In this document: piece after piece, positions 34,791-43,684 of the stretch
Layout of the letters: each line of letters starts with the position of its first letter
Numbering within the stretch: the stretch's first letter is position 1
Assembly: GCA_024509875.1 (NCBI GenBank)
Contig: JAMPIV010004263.1
Span: forward strand, 310,001 to 374,000
Length of the DNA stretch: 64,000 nt
Reading direction: 5' to 3'
Source of the DNA: Oreohelix idahoensis
Taxonomy: Eukaryota > Mollusca > Gastropoda > Stylommatophora > Oreohelicidae
The notes under the pieces: model-generated
The model's database searches: none
The model's input: the letters and a program-made list of their open reading frames with translations, nothing else
Told to the model about the DNA's origin: nothing
Translations under genes and position numbers: made by a program

Positions 34791-36068
34791 TGTGGTAAAG
34801 TGGGATGTTATAAATATTTATAGGGGACTTAGTGTACTGACTGAGATCAGCTGTGAAGGTATCTGTATTTAATAGGTGTAGTGTTTTACAGATAACCTTA
34901 CTTGCTACCACATTATACCTCAGTCAGAATTATTCTGGAATATTGTGATGACTACGTTCTATGTCTAGGGTTATGTAAATGATGAAGTGTAAGTCACAAC
35001 TACAACAGACAGATAAACAATTTAATTTATTCCACCACACTTGACAACACTGTGACACTCACACACATTTAACACTCTATAAGACTATCTTAAATGAGTC
35101 ACTGGTAAAGTTTCAAATATTTATGTATTAATTACTTTCACTGCTATATATATATCCTGATTCAACTACAAAGTGAACCAGGAATCACAATCAATTGTAC
35201 TCACAATTTATAAGTACAGAATTTATAAATATGAATCTTATAGTGACATATTTTATTAATATTATCCTATGTGTGTCAGTTGTGTAGTAGTACTATGAGG
35301 TAATACTGGTTTTGTTTTTCAAGCTATGTTGTTATTTGTCATCATGACTTCAAGTGTTTGTTTATCTGGGAAATAGTATGGGGGAAAAGTTCACAGTTCC
35401 TGTCAATTTAAACAAGGTAATGTCCCTCTTTATTACTAAAATGTCAATTTTTGAGTGGACACATAATGTTGAGCTCCACTGGCCACAGAGGCTTAACTTT
35501 CGTGATGGCGGCAGGAAAAGACTCCTCTGCTCGATTGCTCCCCTGTGTTATGGAGACACCTCACTAGTCGCTATCTGGACCCAGGAGTATGCTGTCAGCC
35601 TCCAGATTCAGCAAAGCTCAGACCAGGTGCTGCTCAATAACTTTAGGACCACAGTCCCTGAAACAAGAAGGTTGTACCTCCTACTTCATAACTAATTTTT
35701 AATCTATTTCCAGACTGAACACAATACATGACAAACACCGAGTTCAGAGCGGTAGGCCAACTGTCAGCTTCATCTGAAATAATTTACACCAGTATACTCC
35801 TCCCTAATGGTTTCTACGCCTCTGCAATTCCAGCATTATTTCTTTCTAGTCAATAAGATAGGTGTCAGTGTACTGTTTGGCCATTCCATGCAGTTTTACT
35901 TTTCTCCGACACCTTCTGTATAGGTTGGAGCACTATATAGGCCTTGCCTCATGTTCGCTACTGAACCACACACATATACAGACATAAATTATCAATTTAC
36001 ATTCACTTTTCATTAAAAAGATATTGAATATCTCAAGCTTACCACAATTCATGGAAAAAATACACAGT

Positions 36069-36081
36069 TACGTTGACTGGC
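36069..36081. repeat. 13-bp target duplication of the truncated RTE (left)
   Basis: TACGTTGACTGGC, repeated at 38088-38100. The undisturbed right LTR has this sequence once (about 44964-44976), which proves the duplication. Confidence 0.9.
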
Positions 36082-38079
36082 CTGATGACTTGGAAACCCT
36101 CTGGAATAAATTCAAGGATATCATAAAGACAGCTGCTGCAGAAGCATGCGGTGAAGTCCGACTTGGGAACCAGAGAAAGAGGACACCTTGGTGGACAGAG
36201 GAAGTCAAAGAGAAAGAGAGAAGAAAATGGCATGGAAACAATACTTAGGAGCTAAAAAACACAACAGGACAAATGGAAAAATATAGAGAATATGTGACAC
36301 TCAGAACAGAAGCAAAGAACAAAGTGCTAGCAGCAAAACAGAAGTCCTGGGAAGAATTTGGAGAAAAGCTAGAAAAAGATGCACAAGAAAACCAGAAATT
36401 GTTCTATAAGACCCTAAAGAACATGAGGAAAGAAAAACAATGCCCTCTCAAATTTATAAAGGACAAGCAAGGCAAATTGCTTACTGCCCCGAAGGAAGTA
36501 ATGGAAAGATGGAAAGAATATTTCTCAGAACTCCTGGATGGTGAGCACGATGAAGCATCAGAAATGATAACTAGAGAAAATCAAGATGGGCAAAGCAGCA
36601 GGGCATGATGGTATAACACCAGAAATGCTTAAGTACATGGGAGCATCAGGCGACCTATTACTCTTAAAGGTCCTACAGGCAGCATGGTGCAACAAGACCA
36701 TACCAAACAATTGGGAGATTGCCATCATAACACCAATTTTCAAAAAGGGTGACAATCGACAATGTGGAAACCATAGAGGCATATCCCTTCTCAGTGTCCC
36801 TGGTAAAATCTACTCTAGAATCCTAGAGCAGAGACTCCGACGCCTAGCTGAGCCACAATTGGATGATGTCCAGTGCGGATTCCGAGCAAACCGAAGTACT
36901 CAAGACCTAATCTTCACACTCAGACAGCTGAGTGAAAAGGCCCTTGAGTATAAGAGTGAGATCCATCTTTGTTTCATAGATCTGGAAAAGGCGTTTGACA
37001 GGGTCCCCTGGAGCAAACTTTGGGACTGTTTGGCAAGGAAGAATATTCCAGCACCTCTGATTCATGCTATACAGAGCTTCTACAAGTCTTGCAGAAATTA
37101 TGTGAGGACAGCAAACCATAAGTCAGAAGAGTTCAGGACCACCACTGGTGTAAGACAAGGTGATATCCTATCACCTTACCTCTTCATACTCCTTATGGAC
37201 GATGTCATCAAGGCATGTAAGGAGAGAACAAGAAAGTATTCAGTGGGGTACTGGAAGATGAGACAGGTCTATATTTCGGAGCTGGCATTTGCTGATGATG
37301 TTGCCCTGATTGCTAAATCAGAGGCACATCTCCAATCCAACCTGCAAGTCTGGAAGGAAGACCTGGAGAAGAGAGGGATGGTCATAAGCAGCTCTTAAAC
37401 AAAATCCATGGTGATATCACGAGAAGAAAGAAAACATCAGATTAAGTTGGGAGAACAGGTCCTGGAGCAGGTCGACCACTTTAAATATCTCGGAGCTATT
37501 ATAGACCGAAAGGGAGGCATCAACGAAGAGTTGGCCACTCGAAAAGCAGCGGCTGGGAGACTTTTTCAGGCCATAAATCGTGGATTCCTCAGCAAGAAAG
37601 AGGTTGGTAAGAAAACGAAGATGGCTGTATACCGCTCCACCTATGTCCCAGTCTTGACATATGGATGCGAGTCGTGGGCAATGACTACAACTCACATAAG
37701 CCAGATCCAAACCTCAGAAATGAGGTATCTGAGGAAAGTGGTCGAAGTAACAAGAAGAGACATGGTCCGCAACCAGACGATCCGTCAAGGCCTAAAATCC
37801 CATCCGCTGCAGACCCAAATAGAACAGTCCCAACTAAGATGGTTTGGCCATGTCTGCAGAATGGGAGAAGATCGGCTACCACGACAAGCATGGGAAACAA
37901 AGAGCCAGGGATCCAGACCTCCAGGACGACCCAGAGTCCGCTGGGAGGACAACATTAGACAATCTTTGAAGGACCGAGAACTAGAAAGGAACCAGGCCAG
38001 GAAGAAGACAGCTGATAGAATGGTCTGGCGCTCTCTCTTCCAAACCTCTACACCTCACGGTAGAAGGGGAACGACTAAG
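36082..38079 (+). pseudogene. RTE reverse transcriptase, broken copy
   Basis: The frame is cut at several points: an indel near 36250, loss of about 75 bp near 36570 (the copy at 46708-46800 has it), and TAA at 37396-37398 where the other copy reads AAA. The RT motifs are otherwise well kept: Gly-Phe-Arg-Ala-Asn near 36877, Phe-Ile-Asp-Leu-Glu-Lys-Ala-Phe near 36973, Arg-Gln-Gly-Asp-Ile-Leu-Ser-Pro near 37153 and the catalytic Phe-Ala-Asp-Asp at 37288-37299. A C-terminal tail with Gly-Arg-Pro-Arg-Val-Arg-Trp-Glu-Asp-Asn-Ile follows. It cannot make a full enzyme. Confidence 0.88.
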
Positions 38080-38087
38080 TAAGTAAG
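36082..38087 (+). mobile_element. 5'-truncated RTE LINE (family A) inside the LTR
   Basis: A 2006-bp copy of the same RTE family as 33823-48301, lacking the endonuclease, ending (TAAG)n and flanked by 13-bp duplications. 5' truncation is the normal outcome of incomplete reverse transcription. Confidence 0.92.
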
Positions 38088-39223
38088 TACGTTGACTGGC
38101 AATGAATATAGCACAATTTCGATCTGCCGATGTCCCAGGCTTTTATTTAGAAAAATATGCACTGGTGCTCAACGCACTGGTTCTTTAGTAAGTTTATTTG
38201 AAAATGTGGTGCTGACCTGACGCTTCTAAATGACTATATTGGCGGGTCTAACCAATCGAGCCATGTTTACACAAGCGTTTGAAAAAAAGTACTCCTACTC
38301 ACGTTTCCCTAACAACAAAGAATCAATATTTATAGCCCGACTAATCGTGTTTAGCCTTACATTTACTTCTATCCAATCAAATTGGATTTAACATGGGGAC
38401 CTATTTCCCGTACAATGGTGGTTTTAAAATCTGCCACTGAGCGATTCTGATTTTGGTGTTGTCTGACACCCTCACTATTTCTTTTGGCTATAATTTGTTA
38501 ATTCCTAGACTATTTGCGTAACGTTTAACATATTCTTTGTCAGCAAGTCCTAAGGAACCCAAATATATAAATTTAATGGGGCTAAGGGGCTGCGTTCAAA
38601 ATATGCATTTTCTTCTAGGATAGTCGTGCTGTTGCCACCTCCTCACTTCCAAACTTTATGGTGTCTGGTGTACTGTCATGTTTTCAGACATAAAACAGTA
38701 TAATGTCATGTTTCCTAATAAGCGTTTTGTAAGTTTTTTTAAAACCTAACTCTCGTATGGGTAGTGTTTTTATCACTGTCGATTTGAAAAAAGCTAGTGC
38801 TTGTGGCCTTACACGCGTGATGACTTTAATTGTATAGCGAGACGCGTGTTTAGTGTTGTATGCGTCCCGGCTTTCAGCCCTCCCTTCTCTCTATCCTAAT
38901 TCCATCTGTCTTTCGTTTATGGTAACTTAGTGTATAAAATGACATGAATGGAATATTAAATATAGGTCAGCTTGCGTATCTCAAGGTTTTTCTTAAAAAG
39001 GCAGTACACGTTTTATCGTAGAAAGCGTGTCTGCTGCAGTAGGCTTTTACTATCAACGTGAAACGTTACAATTTGCAGACGAAGTAGAAAACAAGGGGGA
39101 TTTCGAGTACAGTCATTGTGACAGCACTGTTCTTTACCATTCTTCTTTCCTTTTATTGAAGTTATTTGTTAGGCTTTACATTTACTTTTTAATTTATATA
39201 TGTGGATTAGAATTTCACACGAC

Positions 39224-39241
39224 TAATTCTCCCCACTTAAA
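39224..39241 (-). other. Polypurine tract of the Gmr1-like element
   Basis: On the - strand AAGTGGGGAGAATT lies directly before the 3' LTR, the expected site of plus-strand priming. Confidence 0.65.
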
Positions 39242-39294
39242 ACAGACGTTATATGTCAGTCTATAATTCTATATACACATAGAGAAATTTATTA

Positions 39295-40569
39295 TTATTT
39301 CTGGGGTTTAGGGTGATTCTCATCACACGGATGGCGGCTTAAAAAATCCGCTCCCAGATTTGTTTTTCCACTTATATACTCTATGCTAAACTCAAATGGC
39401 TGCATCAGTAATGACCAACGGAGTAATCTAGAATTTTCATGTCTAGCCTGCGCTAGAAACGACAAAGGTTTGTGATCCGTTTGCAACTTAAATGCCTTCC
39501 CATACAGATAAATATTGAATTTCTTTATCGCCCATATTACTGCAAGACATTCCTTTTCGCTAGTTGAGTAATTGGTTTCAGCGTTATTCAACTTTCTGCT
39601 AGCATATGCCACTGGGCTTAATTCCCCATCCAATGCATCTGATCTCTGTAGCAGAGTTGCACCTAACCCAATATTACTGGCATCTGTCCTTACTATGAAT
39701 TCTTGAATTAAGTCAGGTAATTTCAAAATAGGTTTACTTGTGAGCTTTTCCTTCAATTCTTGGTAAGCCATTTCACATTGTGGTGTCCATGTAATTCGAT
39801 CTGGATTTCCCTTACATGTCAAATCAGTTAACGGTGCACATATGGCATTAAAGTTTTTGATATACTTTTGGTAGAAACCACATAATGAGACAAAGGATCT
39901 CACGTCTTTCTTGGTTTGTGGTCTCGGGGCTTTCTTTAGTTTCTCTAAATTCTTTGGGTCAGGTGTCATGTTTCCCAGATAAACTGTGTGTCCCAAGAAT
40001 TCCAATTCTTTACATCCAACGCAACATTTGGTTAGTCGGGCTGTTAAATTCGCTTTCCTAAGTCGATTAAACAGCATGTTCAGAGAGTCAATGTGTTCCT
40101 CAAATGTTTCTGTTGATATAAGGATATCATCCATAAAATTTGTTATACAGGGATTATTCAGAGGATCCAATAATTTTCTCATCATTCTAGAGAAGACACT
40201 AGGCGCATTCTTCAATCCAAATGGCAATCTGTTAAACTCATAGTGTCCTTCTGAGGTACTAAAAGCTAGGTATGGTCTAACCTCAGGCTTTACTGGAATC
40301 TGATAGTATCCTTTACGCAGGTCCACTTTTGAGAAATATTTAGCTTTATTTAGTCTGGCAAACAACTGATTTGTATCCGGCAATGGATCCACCTGTCCTT
40401 CTGTAATAGCATTCAGTCTCCTGTAATCTATACAGAGTCTATGTTCTCCAGAGGGTTTCCTTAAAAGTACAACACCGGAACTATACGAAGATTCACTGTG
40501 TGAAATAATTCCTTCCTTCAACAAATAGTCTATCTCTTCCTTCAAAGCTTTCTCCTTAGCAAAGGAATC
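39295..40569 (-). CDS. Reverse transcriptase-RNase H (Gmr1-like pol, 3' part)
   Basis: An open frame of over 416 codons, best read from about 40569 although it has no ATG of its own. RT motifs run from Leu-Cys-Ile-Asp-Tyr-Arg-Arg-Leu-Asn and Leu-Pro-Phe-Gly-Leu to the catalytic Phe-Met-Asp-Asp at about residues 137-140 (counted from 40545). The RNase H domain follows with Thr-Asp-Ala-Ser at about 287, Glu-Lys-Glu-Cys at 330 and Thr-Asp-His-Lys-Pro at 356. It copies element RNA into DNA and removes the RNA. It is the last domain, with nothing after it but the polypurine tract. The join to the integrase frame needs a -1 shift near 40560. A one-base loss is likelier than a programmed shift, because such sites usually lie between gag and pol. 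Confidence 0.88.
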   Translation of the reverse strand, partial: DSFAKEKALKEEIDYLLKEGIISHSESSYSSGVVLLRKPSGEHRLCIDYRRLNAITEGQVDPLPDTNQLFARLNKAKYFSKVDLRKGYYQIPVKPEVRPYLAFSTSEGHYEFNRLPFGLKNAPSVFSRMMRKLLDPLNNPCITNFMDDILISTETFEEHIDSLNMLFNRLRKANLTARLTKCCVGCKELEFLGHTVYLGNMTPDPKNLEKLKKAPRPQTKKDVRSFVSLCGFYQKYIKNFNAICAPLTDLTCKGNPDRITWTPQCEMAYQELKEKLTSKPILKLPDLIQEFIVRTDASNIGLGATLLQRSDALDGELSPVAYASRKLNNAETNYSTSEKECLAVIWAIKKFNIYLYGKAFKLQTDHKPLSFLAQARHENSRLLRWSLLMQPFEFSIEYISGKTNLGADFLSRHPCDENHPKPQK

Positions 40570-42434
40570 GAATAGGGTTTCATACAGACAGGTGTGGGGT
40601 CTATCAGTTTCATATCATATTCCAATAAGTTTGTATGCCCTGGTCGGTCCGTTAACACCTCTGTATGATTGGTTCTAGACACCTTCTCTAGAACTGTGTA
40701 TGGACCTTGCCATCCAATTTGTAACTTATTCTGGCTACCGGGTAGAAGAAGCAGTACCTTCTCTCCCACAGCCAAATCTCTGTCTTTAGCTTTCCTGTTA
40801 TAATAGGCAGCATGTTTCTTCCTGGCTTGTTTCAAATTTTCATTGGCAAGTTTCCAGCCAGTTTTTAAACGAGTGGTCAGCTCATTCACATATTGGTATG
40901 AGGATGTAATATTTTCCTCTGCCTTTTCATCAGTCCATGTTCTTAACAGAGCTTCGAGTGGACCTTTTATTGGCCTTTCAAATAATAATGTTGCCGGGGC
41001 CATTCCGGTTGAACTATGGGGTACCTCCCGATAAGCAAAGAGGGCGGCGTGAAGGTACTGATCCCATGTATCTGGTTTTTCGTGTGCCAACTTTCTCAGG
41101 ATCGACATCAACGTGCCATTAAATCTTTCCACTTGGCCGTTCCCTTGTGGGTGGTACACACTACAATGGAAGTGTTTGGCCTGGAAGATCCTGAAAACTT
41201 CTTCTGTTAGTTTCCCCTTGAATTGAGAGCCATTATCAGTCAAGATTTGATTGGGAAAGCCTAACCTTGTGAAAATTGTGAGCAATGCCTCTGCCACATG
41301 TTTAGAATCAATCGATGACAGGGCTACCGCCTCTCCCCACATAGAACAAGTGTCCACCAGAGTCAGAATGTAGCTGTTCCTTCTCTTGGTTCGGGTGATA
41401 GGTCCCACAAGATCCACGGCAACTCTCTCAAAGGGTGTTCCCACTATGGGCATTTCTCCCAGAGTTGCTGGTGCAGTCCAATGTTTAGGTGCTACTCGTT
41501 GGCACTCTGGACAGGATTTTACATATCGTTTGATATCTTCAGTTATCCCTGGCCAGAAATAGTAACAAGCTATACGCTGTCCTGTTGCGCTGATCCCCAT
41601 ATGACCACTGAAGGGAATCGCATGCCCTAGTTCCAACACTTTAGTCCTATATGAAGTGGGAAGAACCAGCTGTCCGTGACCATTGGATTCAGATCCAGCC
41701 TTCCTATAAATCAGTTTGTTCTTCATATAAAATTCTCCCTTGCCTGGAGGTGTATGAGATTTGGGCAACTTCTTGAAAAACGGCTTGAGTGTTTTGTCCT
41801 CTGCCTGTGCCTTCCTCATCTCATCTGGATGAGTATTTATTGGATTATCCTCCTCCTTTTTAGATTGTGATCTGGTCTGCACTGTTGCCAATATCACAGG
41901 TCTCTTGGGATTACCCAAGAAGACATATCTACACCCCAATATCAGAGGGTAGATTGGCTCATTTATCACTGCTGCTTTTATGATTCCTTCCACATATCGC
42001 GTTTTCACCTTTATCCGAGCGACGGGAAGTGTCATGGTAGCTACATCCTTGGTTGCAGTTTGAATCTCCACTGTTTCTGTGGTGTATTGATCGGCCTGCA
42101 CCAGGTGAGAACTCAAAACGGAATCGTAATCTAAACCGGTATCATATAAACACCTTATAGTGACACCATTACAGATGACATCTTCACACACTGGGGGGTG
42201 GTATGGTTCCTGTAGTTCTGCAGGTTTGACCTTTTTTTCCTTTTTTCCAGATGTCATAGCAGCACAATGAGGAGGTTTCCTTCTACAATGGTCAGTGTCA
42301 TGATTGTTCATCTTGCAATTTTTACACCACCTTTTCCCTTGGTTGAAAGATTTTCTTTCATCATATTTCCTTTCATCGAATTGTGGGGTTTTATTTTTAT
42401 TGTCATACCGTGGCCTATCAAATTGGTGCTTACC
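40542..42434 (-). CDS. Zinc knuckle, protease and integrase (Gmr1-like pol, 5' part)
   Basis: The frame continues the gag frame after its TAA at 42435 and stops at 40542. First comes an exact CCHC zinc knuckle (C-x2-C-x4-H-x4-C, about 42298-42340). The aspartic protease has Asp-Thr-Gly at residues 57-59 counted from the ATG at 42311. Integrase has the HHCC site (His230, His237, Cys267, Cys270) and the triad Asp300, Asp359, Glu395, again with 35 residues between the last two. A Gly-Pro-Tyr module follows. The linker between this module and RT is very short, with the RT lead-in (Asp-Arg-Pro-Gly-His-Thr-Asn) starting a few residues later, so an in-frame deletion has probably removed part of it. 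Confidence 0.87.
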   Translation of the reverse strand, partial: GKHQFDRPRYDNKNKTPQFDERKYDERKSFNQGKRWCKNCKMNNHDTDHCRRKPPHCAAMTSGKKEKKVKPAELQEPYHPPVCEDVICNGVTIRCLYDTGLDYDSVLSSHLVQADQYTTETVEIQTATKDVATMTLPVARIKVKTRYVEGIIKAAVINEPIYPLILGCRYVFLGNPKRPVILATVQTRSQSKKEEDNPINTHPDEMRKAQAEDKTLKPFFKKLPKSHTPPGKGEFYMKNKLIYRKAGSESNGHGQLVLPTSYRTKVLELGHAIPFSGHMGISATGQRIACYYFWPGITEDIKRYVKSCPECQRVAPKHWTAPATLGEMPIVGTPFERVAVDLVGPITRTKRRNSYILTLVDTCSMWGEAVALSSIDSKHVAEALLTIFTRLGFPNQILTDNGSQFKGKLTEEVFRIFQAKHFHCSVYHPQGNGQVERFNGTLMSILRKLAHEKPDTWDQYLHAALFAYREVPHSSTGMAPATLLFERPIKGPLEALLRTWTDEKAEENITSSYQYVNELTTRLKTGWKLANENLKQARKKHAAYYNRKAKDRDLAVGEKVLLLLPGSQNKLQIGWQGPYTVLEKVSRTNHTEVLTDRPGHTNLLEYDMKLIDPTPVCMKPYSIPLLRRKL

Positions 42435-43478
42435 TTAGTTTTGATCTCTAGGATCAAATTTATTAAAGTTCTGTGGTGCCCTAAAATTGTCCACCTGTTT
42501 CTTTTTATTACTTGATACCTCTGCCTGAGCCGCTTGATACCTTTCTGCAACATTTAGCAACTCACCCAGCCTCTCTGCACCTTGTTCCATGAGAAACTTT
42601 CTCATGTCTGGAGCCATGGACTCTCTTAATTGTTCTATAAGGACCATTTCCTTAAGATCTTGGGTTTTCCCCAGAGAAGTCCATTTCTCCAAGTATGTCT
42701 CTAACCGTGCAGAGAACTGGTGATAGGTTTCACCTGACAGTAGTTTAGCATTCCTAAATTTTTTCCTATAAAATTCTGCGTTCTTTTCATATCTTAACAA
42801 AAGAGCCTGCTTTAGCATGTCATAATTTTCCTGATCACCTCTGCTCATTTTGGCAAAAACTTCATAAGCTGCCCCACGAAGCCCTTGAGATAACTTTAAG
42901 CTCCACCTTTCTCTCTCTAACCCATATGTGGTAGCTAATAGTTCATATCTATTTAGATAGCTCTCAATATCATCGTCTTTCTCAACAAAATGATCTAAAT
43001 GAAAATTCATAGCTGAGGTTGAGGCTCCCTGGCTAGCAGTGGCATGAGAGGTAAAGGGACTGGCACCATTTTCAGGAGCATGGCCTTGAAACTCAAACTC
43101 CCTTAGTCGTAACTCTTGTTCCCTTTGTAATCTCTTCTCCTCCTTTTCTGCTTCCCGTTCTGCAGCTAATCTCTTTTCTTCTCTTTCTGCAGCCTGTCTT
43201 CTTTCCTCGGCTTCCAATGCTTTAGCCTCTTTGTCAGCCTCAATCTGCAACCTCTTAGCCTCAGCCTCAATCTGCAACCTCTTAGCCTCAGCCTCAATCT
43301 GCAACCTCTTAGTCTCAGCCTCTAACTTTCTTTCGGCTTCTTTTTCTAATCTTCTTTCTTCCCGTTCAATATATTTGTCACATTCAGCAGTGACATAAGC
43401 AATCATAATTTGCCCGTCCATTCCTAACTCTTTCGCAGTCTGTACAGCAGCAGATCGAAATTTGGCCAGGTCCGCCAT
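42435..43478 (-). CDS. Gag polyprotein of the Gmr1-like element
   Basis: From ATG at 43478, 347 codons to a TAA at 42435-42437. Residues 1-45 resemble the start of the other element's Gag (Met-Ala-x-x-Ala-Lys). Residues 45-135 are a coiled-coil-like stretch including three near-perfect 9-residue repeats (Lys-Arg-Leu-Gln-Ile-Glu-Ala-Glu-Ala). The capsid-like region with Tyr-Gly-Leu-Glu-Arg-x-Arg-Trp follows at about 190-330. The nucleocapsid zinc knuckle lies downstream of the TAA in the same frame. The stop is therefore either a single nonsense change or a read-through site. Confidence 0.85.
   Translation of the reverse strand: MADLAKFRSAAVQTAKELGMDGQIMIAYVTAECDKYIEREERRLEKEAERKLEAETKRLQIEAEAKRLQIEAEAKRLQIEADKEAKALEAEERRQAAEREEKRLAAEREAEKEEKRLQREQELRLREFEFQGHAPENGASPFTSHATASQGASTSAMNFHLDHFVEKDDDIESYLNRYELLATTYGLERERWSLKLSQGLRGAAYEVFAKMSRGDQENYDMLKQALLLRYEKNAEFYRKKFRNAKLLSGETYHQFSARLETYLEKWTSLGKTQDLKEMVLIEQLRESMAPDMRKFLMEQGAERLGELLNVAERYQAAQAEVSSNKKKQVDNFRAPQNFNKFDPRDQN
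43245..43330 (-). repeat. 27-bp in-frame tandem repeat inside gag
   Basis: Three copies of a 27-bp unit (core AATCTGCAACCTCTTAGCCT on the + strand) encode a repeated 9-residue helix segment. The length is a multiple of three, so the frame is kept. Confidence 0.85.
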
Positions 43479-43684
43479 TTTCTAACAGGTAAATTTATAT
43501 AATGTCTAACTAAACAATACAATCTGATATTACTTATTCAAAGACACCACAGGCACTGAGAGCTCAACGTTATTTATTTTCACCCAAGGATACCTTTTTA
43601 ATTTCTATTATTCCCTGAAGTGAATTACCCCCAATATTTTTAATAGGGAAAGATTCAAAATCCCGGGAGCGAGACCCCAATATA
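43479..43684 (-). other. Leader and primer-binding site of the Gmr1-like element
   Basis: Non-coding leader. Four bases inside the 5' LTR the - strand reads TTGGGGTCTCGCTCCCGGGA (43661-43680), starting with TGG and tRNA-like in composition. Its shape resembles the primer site of the other element (TTCAAA-TCC ... CCCA on the + strand), but the tRNA was not identified. Confidence 0.6.

Larger units (their letters stand above)
34791..39224 (-). repeat. 3' LTR of the Gmr1-like element, interrupted
   Basis: Pieces 34791-36081 and 38101-39224 together match the right LTR over its full 2415 bp. Between them lies a truncated RTE insertion. The last base is T where the right LTR has A (CACACGACT against CACACGACA). 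Confidence 0.9.

Noticed and set aside
40542..40570. Programmed -1 frameshift between integrase and RT
   Set aside because: The site lacks a clear slippery heptamer and lies within pol rather than at gag-pol; a one-base loss is simpler. Kept only as a note for comparison with other copies.
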